Shown here in pieces: positions 28,213 through 36,496 of a stretch of DNA of 64,000 nucleotides; the first letter of the stretch is position 1; each line of letters opens with the position of its first letter. Made by a program: the position numbers and the translations under genes. The stretch covers positions 248,001-312,000 of the forward strand of contig NZ_JAQZBC010000002.1 in assembly GCF_029239295.1 (NCBI RefSeq). The letters are read 5' to 3'. The notes beneath the pieces were generated by a model. It saw only the letters and a program-made list of their open reading frames with translations, made no database searches and had not been told where the DNA came from. This DNA comes from Sphingomonas sp. Lineage in GTDB: Bacteria; Pseudomonadota; Alphaproteobacteria; Sphingomonadales; Sphingomonadaceae.

Positions 28213-29019
28213 ATGGCCTATGGCACGATCGATCGGCAAAGGGTGACGCGTGAGCGCCTGATCGGCGCCGCGGCCGCGATCGTCGTGCAACTGCTCGTCG
28301 GCTATGCGTTGATCACTGGCCTTGCCGTCTCTTTCCCGGCCGCGGTCGAAAACAGCCTGAAACTGTTCACCGCCGTGCCCGCCCCGCCCCCGCCGCCGCC
28401 ACCACCGTCCGTGCCGCCGCCGCGGGCCACCGCTGAACGGCCAGAGGGGCGCGCCTCGCCCCCCAATCTGCGCAGCCGCGCCTCGCCGGTCGCGGCGCCG
28501 ACGCCGATCGTCGTCACGCCCCCGCCCCCGCCCCCGGTAATCGCAGCGCCGCGCCCTTATGTCGCGAATGACCCCATGTCCGGATCAGCCGATGTGCGCG
28601 GTCCGGGGACCGGCGCAGGGGGCGTCGGCGACGGGTTTGGCAGCGGCGGCGCGGGGGACGGCGATGGCAGCGGCGGTGGTTCTCCCGAAACACCGCCGCG
28701 CTTCCTGCGCGGCCGGATGAGTACGTCTGATCTGCCGGAAGCGCTGTTCGTCTCTGGTTTCTCGGGCACGGTTGGCGTTCGCTATCTGGTGGCCACCGAC
28801 GGGCGCGTGCGCGATTGTGTCGTCACGCGGTCCAGCGGCAACGCCAGCGTTGATGCGATCACCTGCCGGCTGATCCGCGAGCGGTTCCGCTTCCGCCCCT
28901 CGCTCGACGACCGCGGGCGCCCGGTAAATGCCTGGATCGTCGAAAATCATAGTTGGGAGGTGGAGGCCGACACGATCGACGAGATGGAAACCGTCCGACG
29001 CCGTCCGCGCTTGTGGTAG
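28213..29019 (+). CDS. TonB-like energy-transducing protein
   Basis: This 268-residue protein has one N-terminal membrane anchor (RLIGAAAAIVVQLLVGYALI). A Pro-rich spanning segment (APPPPPPPPSVPPP) and a Gly/Ser/Asp-rich linker follow. The C-terminal TonB-type domain contains GTVGVRYLVATDGRVRDCVV and RERFRFRPSLDDRGRPV, with paired cysteines. It would energise outer-membrane receptors through ExbBD, which are not in the window. It starts 38 bp after the end of the GST remnant, with no strong ribosome-binding site. Confidence 0.85.
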   Translation: MAYGTIDRQRVTRERLIGAAAAIVVQLLVGYALITGLAVSFPAAVENSLKLFTAVPAPPPPPPPPSVPPPRATAERPEGRASPPNLRSRASPVAAPTPIVVTPPPPPPVIAAPRPYVANDPMSGSADVRGPGTGAGGVGDGFGSGGAGDGDGSGGGSPETPPRFLRGRMSTSDLPEALFVSGFSGTVGVRYLVATDGRVRDCVVTRSSGNASVDAITCRLIRERFRFRPSLDDRGRPVNAWIVENHSWEVEADTIDEMETVRRRPRLW

Positions 29020-29072
29020 CGCCCGCCGATCACCCCCGCACCGCTCACCCCGGCGGCCTCAAATCGGCAGGC

Positions 29073-29543
29073 TCACCATGTGCCCATGCCGTGTCGCCCG
29101 GCGAGATGCTCGTCGATCCGGCGGCGGGTGGCCGGCGAAGTAGTCGCCGGCCGCGCATCGACGGTGAACCATCCGGCTTCGGCAATCTCACGCGGATCGG
29201 CTGCCCGCAGGATCGCGGGATCGCGCACCTCGCATCGATAGACGACGACATGGTCGTCCTTTGCTTCGGAGCGATTGTGATAGACGCCGAGCAACCCGGC
29301 GAGCGTGACGTCGATCAGGCCGACCTCTTCCGCCAGTTCGCGCCGGATCGCTGCGTCGGCGCTTTCCCGCCGGTCAACGCCGCCGCCGGGCAGATACCAT
29401 CCCTCGATATAATGGTGGCGGACCAGTGCGATCCGGCCGGTTGGATCAAGCACCAGTGCGCGGACGCCAAAGGTCCGCGGTCGCACGATCCGGGAATAAA
29501 GCCGCATGGCGCGCCCGGCAGCCCGGTAGCGCCAAGCCACCAC
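29073..29543 (-). CDS. NUDIX hydrolase
   Basis: This 156-residue protein has a complete NUDIX box GGGVDRRESADAAIRRELAEEVGL (the G-x5-E-x7-REUxEExGU pattern). The preceding LVRHHYIEGWYLPGGG is typical. NUDIX enzymes cleave nucleoside diphosphates linked to another moiety; the substrate is open. The start is given as GTG 29543, 3 bp after the helicase stop, so the two are likely coupled. An ATG at 29507 would give a shorter form with weaker spacing. Confidence 0.88.
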   Translation of the reverse strand: MVAWRYRAAGRAMRLYSRIVRPRTFGVRALVLDPTGRIALVRHHYIEGWYLPGGGVDRRESADAAIRRELAEEVGLIDVTLAGLLGVYHNRSEAKDDHVVVYRCEVRDPAILRAADPREIAEAGWFTVDARPATTSPATRRRIDEHLAGRHGMGTW

Positions 29544-29546
29544 GCG

Positions 29547-30992
29547 TCAGGACCCCAGAGAGACGCTCAGGAAGGCCGGAATCGGGCCGTTCCACGCCGA
29601 GTCTGACCCATTGTCGTGCTCGGCGCGGCCATCCTGACGCTGCGGCGCCGGGCGGCGAGGCCGCTCCTGCTCGCGCTCAGGGCGCGGGGCGCGAGCGGTC
29701 GGCGCCTCGACGGCGCGCTGCGGTGCACGCGCGACAGGTGCCTCAACCTCACGCTGGGGCGCACCCGCCACCGGAGCTTCGGCCTCGCGCACCGGCGCCC
29801 GCCGATCATCGCGGCCGCTGTCGTCGGCGTGGCGCCGCGAACGCGACGGCTTGCTACGCTCTTCGCCCTCGACCACCACTTCGCGCCGCTGGATTTTTTG
29901 ACCCGTGAGCTTCTCGATGTTCTCGATATTCTCGGCGTCGTCGGGTCCGACAAGCGTGTAGGCGATGCCCGTTGCGCCACCACGACCGGTGCGTCCGATG
30001 CGATGGACGTAATCGTCCGGATGCCATGGCGCGTCGAAGTTGAAGACGTGGCTCACGCCCTTGATGTCCAGCCCGCGGGCGGCGACGTCCGACGCCACCA
30101 GGATGCTGATATCGCCGGCCTTGAACCGCTCAAGCTCGGCAACGCGCGCCGGCTGCTCCATGTCGCCATGGATCTCGCCTGACGCAAATCCATGCTGTTT
30201 CAGGCTCTTGTTCAGTTCACGAACCGTCGTCTTGCGATTGCAGAAGACGATCGCGTTGGTCACCGCTTCCTCACGCAGCAACTGACGCAGCACTGCTCGC
30301 TTGTCGGACGACGATCCCTTCACCGGCACCACCCACTGGGCGATGTTGATGTTGGTCGTCGCCGGACGGGCAACTTCGATCGTCTTGGGGTTGGACAGGA
30401 ACTTGTCCGCCAGCTTTTTGATCGGCGGCGGCATCGTGGCGGAGAACAGCAGCGTCTGGCGCTGCTTGGGCAGCTTGGTGCAGATTTCCTCGATATCGGG
30501 AATGAACCCCATGTCGAGCATCCGGTCCGCCTCGTCGATCACCAGCATGCTGCAGCCGTTGAGCAGGATCTTGCCACGGCTGAAAAGGTCCATCAGGCGG
30601 CCCGGCGTCGCGATCAGCACGTCGACCCCGCGCTCCAGCGCCTTTACCTGATCGCCCATCTGCACGCCGCCGATCAGCAGCGCCATCGATAGCTTGTGAT
30701 ACTTGCCGTAGATCTCGAAATTCTCGGCGACCTGCGCCGCCAGTTCGCGCGTCGGCTCGAGGATCAGGCTGCGCGGCATCAGCGCGCGGGCGCGACCATG
30801 CGCCAGGATGTCGATCATCGGCAGCACGAACGATGCGGTCTTGCCGGTGCCGGTCTGGGCGACGCCGATGATGTCGCGCATCATCAACACGCTGGGAATG
30901 GCAGACGCCTGGATCGGAGTCGGGTCGGTATAGCCCGTGTCACCGACGGCGCGGAGGAGTTCTTCTGATAAGCCGAGGTCGGCGAAGCTCAT
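29547..30992 (-). CDS. DEAD-box ATP-dependent RNA helicase (RhlE/DeaD type)
   Basis: This protein has 481 residues. The Q motif is TDPTPIQASAIP, motif I AQTGTGKT at 45-52, motif II DEAD at 152-155, motif III FSATMPPP, and motif VI HRIGRTGRGG. The basic C-terminal tail carries three tandem 12-residue repeats of the form R-x-x-E-A-P-x-A-x-A-P-Q/R (bases 29682-29789), followed by RPRRPAPQR. Such tails tether the helicase to structured RNA. These enzymes remodel rRNA and mRNA, often in the cold. A NUDIX gene follows after 3 bp. Confidence 0.95.
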   Translation of the reverse strand: MSFADLGLSEELLRAVGDTGYTDPTPIQASAIPSVLMMRDIIGVAQTGTGKTASFVLPMIDILAHGRARALMPRSLILEPTRELAAQVAENFEIYGKYHKLSMALLIGGVQMGDQVKALERGVDVLIATPGRLMDLFSRGKILLNGCSMLVIDEADRMLDMGFIPDIEEICTKLPKQRQTLLFSATMPPPIKKLADKFLSNPKTIEVARPATTNINIAQWVVPVKGSSSDKRAVLRQLLREEAVTNAIVFCNRKTTVRELNKSLKQHGFASGEIHGDMEQPARVAELERFKAGDISILVASDVAARGLDIKGVSHVFNFDAPWHPDDYVHRIGRTGRGGATGIAYTLVGPDDAENIENIEKLTGQKIQRREVVVEGEERSKPSRSRRHADDSGRDDRRAPVREAEAPVAGAPQREVEAPVARAPQRAVEAPTARAPRPEREQERPRRPAPQRQDGRAEHDNGSDSAWNGPIPAFLSVSLGS

Positions 30993-31095
30993 GGCAATCC
31001 TGAAAAGAAGGCGCGTAAATGCTGCCCTTTTATCGTCCGGGCGAGACGCGATTGCGCCTTCGATGTCAAGGTAGCGCGGTGCGCAAGGCGGCTTT

Positions 31096-31545
31096 TTAGG
31101 ACGGATTCTTCGGGATCAGCAGCCGAAAGCGACTTATTTCACACTGTCTGCCCGATCGTGTCCGCAACACGTCTCGCCGCGCGCAGAACTTCCCGTCCTT
31201 CGACCGCTTCAGATAAAAGCCGCCGTAGAAGTTCAGCGTCGGACAATCGCGATCCAGCTTCGCGCGCAGCCTGCGGCCATCCGTGGCGATCAGGTCGATA
31301 TCACCGTCAGGGGTGATGCTGGCGCTCGCCAGCCGATCAACCGGCACGCATTTGGGGGCCTTCTTCTCCTCCCAAGTGATCGGCGCAGCCCGTTGCGCGC
31401 GCGTCTGCGGCGGCAAACGCGGGATGCGGATGATGATCCGCTCCCGGTAGGACGTCTGCGCATAACGCTCATCCGCCGGCCCGGCAGCAATTGCCAGGGG
31501 AGCAGCCATAAGCAGCGGAAGCATGGGGCAGGCACGGATCAGCAT
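31096..31545 (-). CDS. secreted hypothetical protein
   Basis: This is a 149-residue hypothetical with a signal peptide (MLIRACPMLPLLMAAPLAIAAG). The mature part has paired cysteines (KCVPVDRL, DRDCPTLNF, KFCARRD, RQCEISR). It contains blocks that recur in sphingomonad periplasmic hypotheticals, SITPDGDIDLIATDGRRLRA and NFYGGFYLKRSKDGKFC. The start is set at ATG 31545, where the signal begins. The function is unknown; disulfides are likely. It diverges from the FAD-linked oxidase, with 41 bp between starts. Confidence 0.7.
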   Translation of the reverse strand: MLIRACPMLPLLMAAPLAIAAGPADERYAQTSYRERIIIRIPRLPPQTRAQRAAPITWEEKKAPKCVPVDRLASASITPDGDIDLIATDGRRLRAKLDRDCPTLNFYGGFYLKRSKDGKFCARRDVLRTRSGRQCEISRFRLLIPKNPS

Positions 31546-31586
31546 CGATACGTCCGTCTCTCTCCTGTTCGGAGTTTGAACCCCGC

Positions 31587-33059
31587 ATGAATTCGCGCGA
31601 TGAAGCGGTGATGACACCGCGCCAGTCCCGCCTGCTTCAATCGCTCTCCAACACGCTGCCCGAGCGCGTGATCGTGACGGATCACACCGAAATCGCACCG
31701 TGGGAAACCGATTGGCGGAAACGTTGGCACGGCACCGCGCCGATCCTGTTCGCGCCTTCCACGACGGCGCAGGTGCAGGCGATCGTCACCGCGGCGACGC
31801 GCGAACGGGTGCCGCTGGTTCCACAGGGCGGCAACACGTCGATGGTAGGCGGCGCCACCCCCCCGGCGGACGGCACGGCGGCGATCCTGTCGTTGCGACG
31901 GCTGAACCAGATTCGCTCGATCGATGCCGATGCCGGGCTCGCCATCGTTGAGGCGGGCGTCATCCTCGCCGATCTGCACGAAGCAGCCGCCGCCCTGGAC
32001 CGCCGTTTCCCGCTGACGCTGGGTAGCCGCGGCTCCGCGACGATCGGCGGGCTGGTGTCGACCAACGCCGGCGGCACCCAGGTATTGCGCTGGGGCACGA
32101 TGCGCGGCCTGGTGGCCGGGGCTGAGGCGGTTCTGGCGGATGGCAGCCTTTATGATGGTCTTGCCGCGCTGAAAAAGGATAATCGTGGCTATGATCCCAA
32201 TCAGTTGCTGATCGGGGCGGAGGGCACGCTAGGGATCATCACCGCGGCCACCCTGCGCCTCGCCCCTGCCGTCGCAACCCGGACGGTCGGCTGGATCGGC
32301 CTTGCCACCCCTGACGCCGCGCTCCACCTGTTGCGCCGCTTCCAGAAGGCCGGCGATCTGGTCGAAAGCTTCGAACTGCTGCCCGCGGAATCGCTGCAGG
32401 CCGTGCTGGCGCACGTGCCCGGCGCACGCGCACCGCTGGCGGGGGAGCACCGCTGGCACGTACTGGTGGAGGCGGTCGTCAGTGATCCCGCGGCGCCCTC
32501 TCCTGCAGCCTTTGTCGAGCGTGTTTTGGCACAAGCGATCGAAGATGGCATCGTCGAGGATGCGACGATCGCTGCGACCGAGACTCAGGCGGAGGCGTTC
32601 TGGCGCATTCGCGATTCCATCTCGGATGCCGAACGGGCCACCGGCCCGGCTGCGCAGCATGACATTTCGGTGCCGGTGGAGGCGATGCCGCGCTTTCTGA
32701 TCGAAGCCGCCGACGCGTGCGAGGCGCGCTTTCCCGGCACGCGTGCCAGCGGTTTTGGGCACCTCGGCGACGGCAACGTCCATTTCCATGTCCGCGCACC
32801 GCGCGGCGCCGACCGCGCAACATGGCTGGCGCAAGAGGCGCCGACCGTCACCCGCTTCGTCGACGATCTTGTGGTGGCAGCCGGCGGGTCGATCTCGGCC
32901 GAACATGGCATCGGCCAGATGAAGCTGGCGGAGCTGGAGCGCCTATCACCGCCCCCCCGCATGGCGATGCTGCGCGCAATCAAGCAGGCGCTTGATCCCC
33001 ACGGCATCTTCAATCCCGGCAAACTAGTGGCGCTTGCGCCCGACGCACCGGCCGAATAG
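31587..33059 (+). CDS. FAD-binding oxidase (D-lactate/2-hydroxyacid dehydrogenase type)
   Basis: This FAD-linked oxidase has 490 residues. The FAD-binding part is LVPQGGNTSMVGGATP and TLGSRGSATIGGLVSTNAGG. The C-terminal domain carries GFGHLGDGNVHFHVRAP and SAEHGIGQMK, the catalytic and metal-ligand region seen in GlcD, D-lactate and D-2-hydroxyglutarate dehydrogenases. The substrate is probably a 2-hydroxyacid; sequence alone cannot choose. ATG 31587 is used; ATG 31611 would also fit. It is a single gene followed by sapC. Confidence 0.9.
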   Translation: MNSRDEAVMTPRQSRLLQSLSNTLPERVIVTDHTEIAPWETDWRKRWHGTAPILFAPSTTAQVQAIVTAATRERVPLVPQGGNTSMVGGATPPADGTAAILSLRRLNQIRSIDADAGLAIVEAGVILADLHEAAAALDRRFPLTLGSRGSATIGGLVSTNAGGTQVLRWGTMRGLVAGAEAVLADGSLYDGLAALKKDNRGYDPNQLLIGAEGTLGIITAATLRLAPAVATRTVGWIGLATPDAALHLLRRFQKAGDLVESFELLPAESLQAVLAHVPGARAPLAGEHRWHVLVEAVVSDPAAPSPAAFVERVLAQAIEDGIVEDATIAATETQAEAFWRIRDSISDAERATGPAAQHDISVPVEAMPRFLIEAADACEARFPGTRASGFGHLGDGNVHFHVRAPRGADRATWLAQEAPTVTRFVDDLVVAAGGSISAEHGIGQMKLAELERLSPPPRMAMLRAIKQALDPHGIFNPGKLVALAPDAPAE

Positions 33060-33113
33060 GGGCCGAAATCGAGCTTTTTGGGTCGTTCCCGCACCCGTAT
33101 CTGGAGAGAAACC

Positions 33114-33878
33114 ATGGCCAGCGCGCCGCAGCAGCTTCCGCTTTTCTACAACGGCCTCGAGCCGCTTTCGAGCGATCTGCATGCCGACTACAAGATCCGC
33201 CCGGCCGCAACCGCGCCGTTCCTGACGACGCAGCACGCCATTCCAGTCACGGTCGACGAATTCGCGCTGGTCCAGCGCTACATGCCGATTGTCTTTTCCG
33301 CTGGCGAGGATTCGATCCCGATCGCGCTGATGGGCCTGAACGAGGGCGTGAACGTGTTTGTCGATGCCGATGGCAAGCTGGTCGACAGCACCTTCTACGT
33401 CCCCGCCTACATCCGTCGCTATCCGTATCTCCTCGCGCGCCTGCGTCCGGATGCGGAAGAGCTGTCGCTCTGCTTTGATCCGACGTCGGACACGATCGGT
33501 CAGTTCGAGGATGGCGAGGCGCTGTTCGAAGACGGCCAGCCCAGCGAAGTGACCAAGAACATCCTGGCGTTCAACGAGCAGTTCGAACAGGCCGGCGCCC
33601 GCACTGCCCAGTTCATGAACGAACTGCGTGAATCGGAACTGCTGATGGACGGCGAAGTGTCGATCCAGCAGGAAGGGTTCGAGCAGCCGTTCGTGTATCG
33701 CGGCTTCCAGATGGTCAACGAAGAGAAGCTGCAGGGCCTGCGCGGTGATCAGCTGCGCAAGATGGTGCAGAGCGGGATGCTGCCGCTGCTGTATGCGCAC
33801 TTGTTCTCGCTGTCGCTGATGCGCGAAGTGTTCGCGCGCCAGGTGCAGATGGGCAAGATGCCGCAGCCGACGCTGTGA
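33114..33878 (+). CDS. SapC family protein
   Basis: This 254-residue protein matches the SapC family (YKIRPAATAPFLTTQHAIPVTVDEF, FVDADGKLVDSTFYVPAYIRRYPYLL). SapC proteins were first tied to S-layer-associated secretion or RTX-like loci, but their biochemical role is not known. No signal peptide is visible. GGAG precedes the start. The gene ends 93 bp before the candidate small-RNA promoter. Confidence 0.88.
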   Translation: MASAPQQLPLFYNGLEPLSSDLHADYKIRPAATAPFLTTQHAIPVTVDEFALVQRYMPIVFSAGEDSIPIALMGLNEGVNVFVDADGKLVDSTFYVPAYIRRYPYLLARLRPDAEELSLCFDPTSDTIGQFEDGEALFEDGQPSEVTKNILAFNEQFEQAGARTAQFMNELRESELLMDGEVSIQQEGFEQPFVYRGFQMVNEEKLQGLRGDQLRKMVQSGMLPLLYAHLFSLSLMREVFARQVQMGKMPQPTL

Positions 33879-33971
33879 TGATCCCGGCGTGATGATCCGG
33901 GCGGGCGCGGGGTTTCCTGCACCCGCCTCTCGCCCTTGGCGACCGCATCTTTTTGCAGGGGCGCACGGTTC

Positions 33972-33999
33972 TTGAAACCAATTGCCCCCTTCTTATGTT
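33972..33999 (+). promoter_or_regulatory. predicted sigma-70-type promoter of the small RNA
   Basis: A -35 TTGAAA (33972-33977) and a -10 TATGTT (33994-33999) are separated by 16 bp. The expected start is about 34005-34007, exactly at the base of the first hairpin of the candidate RNA. That spacing and position support a real promoter. Confidence 0.6.
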
Positions 34000-34004
34000 G
34001 TGAT

Positions 34005-34111
34005 GGTACGGCTTCCGTGTCCCCCCTTTCGCGGAACCGTATGGCACACCTTCTGGTGTGTCTCCTCCCTGAACCTAGGCCACCTCGGGCTCTGCCCGAG
34101 GTGGTTTTTTT
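34005..34111 (+). ncRNA. candidate small RNA, three hairpins with C-rich exposed segments
   Basis: About 107 nt in the 231-bp gap between sapC and the convergent amidohydrolase gene. Hairpin 1: TACGG/TTCCG pairs with CGGAA/CCGTA (34007-34041), with one bulged C and a 14-nt loop containing CCCCCC. Hairpin 2: GGCACACC TTCT GGTGTGTC (34043-34062). A single-stranded linker with TCCTCCCTGAACC (34063-34079) follows. Hairpin 3 is the terminator (34080-34104) with seven U residues. The C-rich loop and TCCTCCC linker resemble the 3' end of 16S rRNA, so the RNA could mask Shine-Dalgarno sites. The layout recalls anti-SD type sRNAs of Alphaproteobacteria such as CcsR/cuckoo RNAs, but this is inference. 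No ORF with a ribosome-binding site fits. Confidence 0.72.
34080..34111 (+). terminator. strong intrinsic terminator
   Basis: A perfect 11-bp stem (CCACCTCGGGC / GCCCGAGGTGG) with a TCT loop is followed by seven T residues (34105-34111). It is the best Rho-independent terminator in the window. It ends the small RNA and overlaps the last two bases of the convergent amidohydrolase gene. Confidence 0.92.
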
Positions 34112-34943
34112 ATTCAGCGGCTAGCCGCTCGGGACCGGAAATCGCCTCGTCCGCCAGGGCATCAAGGATGCTGCGGACCAGATCCACGATGCGGCCGTGG
34201 CCGGGGCCGGCGGCGTCCATCCGGCTGTCCAGATACAATGACCGGTCGATCTCCAGCTGGATCGCATGGATTCCCTGCTCAGGCGCGCCGTGCCGCTCCA
34301 GGATATACCCGCCAGCGTAGGGCACGTTGAGCGCCTGCGGCAGACGCGTGTCGGCGACGGCAGCCTCGACACGGTTCACGAACCGGCTGGCTGCGGCGCG
34401 TCCGAAGCGATCGCCAATGACGATCCGGGTACGGCTGCCGCGGATCGGCGGCATCGAATGAAGGTCCAGCAGCACGGCGACGCCAAACCGCGCCCGCGCC
34501 GCCTCCAGCGTCCTGGCAAGCGCCGCGTGATAGGGGCGGTGGGCGGTGTTGATCCGCGCGATCACGTCGTCTGGGCTCAGGCGCCCGCGCCACAGCTCCC
34601 CCGCGGCGCTGGTACGACGCGGCACCAGGCCCAGCCCGCTGCGCACCTTGGCGCTCAGATGCCCGCTCTGCGCGCCATCGTCGATCATCGGATCGCGATC
34701 ATCTTCGGCGCGATTCAGATCGATCCACGCGCGCGCCGCATTCTGGATCAGCGTGGTTTCGCTCGCCCGCGCCGCCAGCGCGACCGAATCGATCAGCCGA
34801 TCCTCCAGCATCGTGACGGCGGAAAACGGCACGCGCAGCGACGCGCGCAACTGATCGGGATAGCTGCGCCCTGCGTGCGGCACCGACAGCACCACAGGGC
34901 TCGCCGGCGGCATATCGCCGTATGAAACGAAGCACGCATCCAT
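34110..34943 (-). CDS. N-formylglutamate amidohydrolase family protein
   Basis: This protein has 277 residues from ATG 34943. The family blocks are LSVPHAGRSYPDQLRA (metal His), WIDLNRAEDDRDP, LLDLHSMPPIRG and HAIQLEIDRSLYLD. Members hydrolyse N-formylglutamate in histidine degradation or other N-formyl or N-acyl amino acids. No hut genes are nearby, so the substrate is open. A longer frame starts with TTG at 34979 without support. It converges on the small RNA terminator. Confidence 0.88.
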   Translation of the reverse strand: MDACFVSYGDMPPASPVVLSVPHAGRSYPDQLRASLRVPFSAVTMLEDRLIDSVALAARASETTLIQNAARAWIDLNRAEDDRDPMIDDGAQSGHLSAKVRSGLGLVPRRTSAAGELWRGRLSPDDVIARINTAHRPYHAALARTLEAARARFGVAVLLDLHSMPPIRGSRTRIVIGDRFGRAAASRFVNRVEAAVADTRLPQALNVPYAGGYILERHGAPEQGIHAIQLEIDRSLYLDSRMDAAGPGHGRIVDLVRSILDALADEAISGPERLAAE

Positions 34944-35061
34944 TAACGCAAGCCTATGAGCGACCGGCGACCGTCGCAACGACAGACAGCAATCGATACC
35001 GTCGGCTGGAAAATATTAGTGTTCTCCGCATAAGCTGCTGGCCGAGCACAGGGACCCACGA

Positions 35062-35439
35062 ATGATCCGAATTTTGCTGGCCGAGGATGACCAGGTCATG
35101 CGCGAATATCTGGCGCGCGCGCTGGAAAAGTCGGGATATGCGGTCACCGCCGTCGATCGCGGCACCGCCGCGCTGCCGCTGATCGAGGAGGAGGAATTTG
35201 ACCTTCTCCTGACCGATATCGTCATGCCCGAGATGGACGGCATCGAACTGGCGCAAAAGGCGGGCGAAATCCGTCCCAAGCTGCGTGTCATGTTCATCAC
35301 CGGCTTCGCGGCCGTCACACTGAAGGCGGGTCAGGCGATGCCGCAGGCACGCGTCCTGTCGAAGCCGTTCCACCTTCGCGATCTCGTCATGGAGGTCGAT
35401 CGCATGTTCGAAGTGGGAGAATTCGAAGGTTTGAACTGA
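35062..35439 (+). CDS. cpdR: CpdR-like single-domain response regulator
   Basis: This 125-residue receiver domain has no output domain. Acidic pocket Asp9-Asp10, phosphorylation site Asp52 (LLLTDIVMPEMDG) and Lys101 (VLSKPFHLRD) are present. Near-identity of the MFITGFAAVTL and SKPFHLRDLVMEV segments to Caulobacter CpdR supports the assignment. In Caulobacter, unphosphorylated CpdR delivers ClpXP to the pole to degrade cell-cycle proteins, under control of the CckA phosphorelay. Residues after 110 are slightly longer than in Caulobacter. AGGGA lies before the start, and tRNA-Val follows. Confidence 0.9.
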   Translation: MIRILLAEDDQVMREYLARALEKSGYAVTAVDRGTAALPLIEEEEFDLLLTDIVMPEMDGIELAQKAGEIRPKLRVMFITGFAAVTLKAGQAMPQARVLSKPFHLRDLVMEVDRMFEVGEFEGLN

Positions 35440-35488
35440 AGGGGGCTTGCGCACCTTCGGCAGCCCGGCTAATGGCGCCGCTCCCCGT

Positions 35489-35563
35489 GGGCGTGTAGCT
35501 CAGTGGTAGAGCACTGTGTTGACATCGCAGGGGTCGCAAGTTCAATCCTTGCCACGCCCACCA
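35489..35563 (+). tRNA. tRNA-Val (anticodon GAC), CCA encoded
   Basis: The cloverleaf is complete. The acceptor GGGCGTG pairs with CACGCCC, the D-arm contains AGCTCAGTGGTAGAGC, and the anticodon arm CTGTG-TTGACAT-CGCAG has GAC at 35521-35523. The T-arm contains GGTTC-type GCAAGTTCAATCC. Discriminator A is followed by encoded CCA. Confidence 0.96.
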
Positions 35564-35564
35564 T

Positions 35565-35602
35565 CGAAGGCCTTGCCGCTTTTACAGCCGGCAAGGCCTT
35601 CG
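35565..35602 (+). terminator. 14-bp hairpin directly after tRNA-Val
   Basis: CGAAGGCCTTGCCG pairs perfectly with CGGCAAGGCCTTCG around a 10-nt loop, 2 bp past the tRNA CCA. No U-run follows (CTGCCCCCCCC). It likely ends the tRNA transcript and protects its precursor. Confidence 0.6.
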
Positions 35603-35677
35603 CTGCCCCCCCCAAAAAGAATTCAATCAAGCGTCAACACGATCGCACCAGCATCCGTCTGGTGGTCGGACGCACTC

Positions 35678-36271
35678 CTAGGGCGCCTGGACAAGTCCCT
35701 GCCGCACCCCAGCGGCCAGTTGCGCGCGCAGGTTCGCCAGCGCGTTTTCGGACACGGTCGGCCGCTCGCGCAGCTTCTTTCCGCGGCGTAGCCGCTCACG
35801 ATCCTTTTCTGGCGGATTGGCCAGCCGCACGCGCACCGGAACGACACCCGTGCGTCGCACGCCCAGCTGCTCCGCGGCACCGCGCGACAAATCGATCACC
35901 CGCCCGCGCGAAAATGGACCGCGATCGTTCACCCGAACCACGATGGTGCGGCCGGTCTCGAGCGAGGTCACCTCGACATAGCTCGGCAGTGGAAGTGTAG
36001 GGTGTGCAGCGGTGACCCACTTGGGGCGGAAACGCTCGCCCAGCGCCACTTGGTTGCCGCTTTCAGAGCCATACCAGCTCGCATAGCCAAGGACGTCAAA
36101 GGCGGGATCAGGCGCCGGCGTGTAGGTGACGCCCCGGACGGTGTAGGGCTTGCCGATCCGCACCGGCGTGTCGCTGACGGGCCGGAACCGTTGCGATGCG
36201 CAGGCTGACATGGCCAGCGCCAGCATCGCGAGCAATGGTAATCGAAACGAGCTTCTCTGTGCGCCACCCAT
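35678..36271 (-). CDS. rlpA: RlpA-like septal ring lipoprotein
   Basis: This 197-residue lipoprotein has a signal peptide ending in the lipobox MSAC ([14 protein letters not shown]). The double-psi beta-barrel (DPBB) domain carries [18 protein letters not shown] and [23 protein letters not shown]. There is no C-terminal SPOR domain, unlike E. coli RlpA, so binding to denuded glycan at the septum must differ. RlpA-type enzymes are lytic transglycosylases acting on peptidoglycan. ATG 36271 is chosen; the longer frame (36313) lacks a ribosome-binding site. Confidence 0.9.
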   Translation of the reverse strand: MGGAQRSSFRLPLLAMLALAMSACASQRFRPVSDTPVRIGKPYTVRGVTYTPAPDPAFDVLGYASWYGSESGNQVALGERFRPKWVTAAHPTLPLPSYVEVTSLETGRTIVVRVNDRGPFSRGRVIDLSRGAAEQLGVRRTGVVPVRVRLANPPEKDRERLRRGKKLRERPTVSENALANLRAQLAAGVRQGLVQAP

Positions 36272-36434
36272 CTTATCGACCTTAACCGACGCGTCGCGCG
36301 CTTCGCAATGCACGCGAGACAGCGTCTCTCACCGTGTGACCAGGCCTGGAGAGTTGGTGTTGCTGTTAAGGCAGGGCGGGCGCGTGAGCTGCGCCAAGCA
36401 CGGGTGGCCGCATATCGCGTCAGGCGGCAGCAGC

Positions 36435-36458
36435 GGCGACGCCCGAAGGAGCGTCGCC
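36435..36458 (-). terminator. hairpin after etfA
   Basis: GGCGACGC and GCGTCGCC form an 8-bp stem with an 8-nt loop, beginning 38 nt beyond the etfA stop on the minus strand. There is no U-run; a terminator role is likely but weak. Confidence 0.4.
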
Positions 36459-36496
36459 CGCCGCGGCGCGATCCGCTGGACCGCGCCGGGTAAGCG

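Noticed and set aside
29682..29789. Tandem repeat as a CRISPR array
   Set aside because: The 36-bp units are contiguous, diverged and in frame with the helicase tail; there are no spacers or cas genes.
35489..35602. tRNA-Val as an integration site of a mobile element
   Set aside because: There is no integrase, no duplicated tRNA 3' end and no change in gene type downstream.
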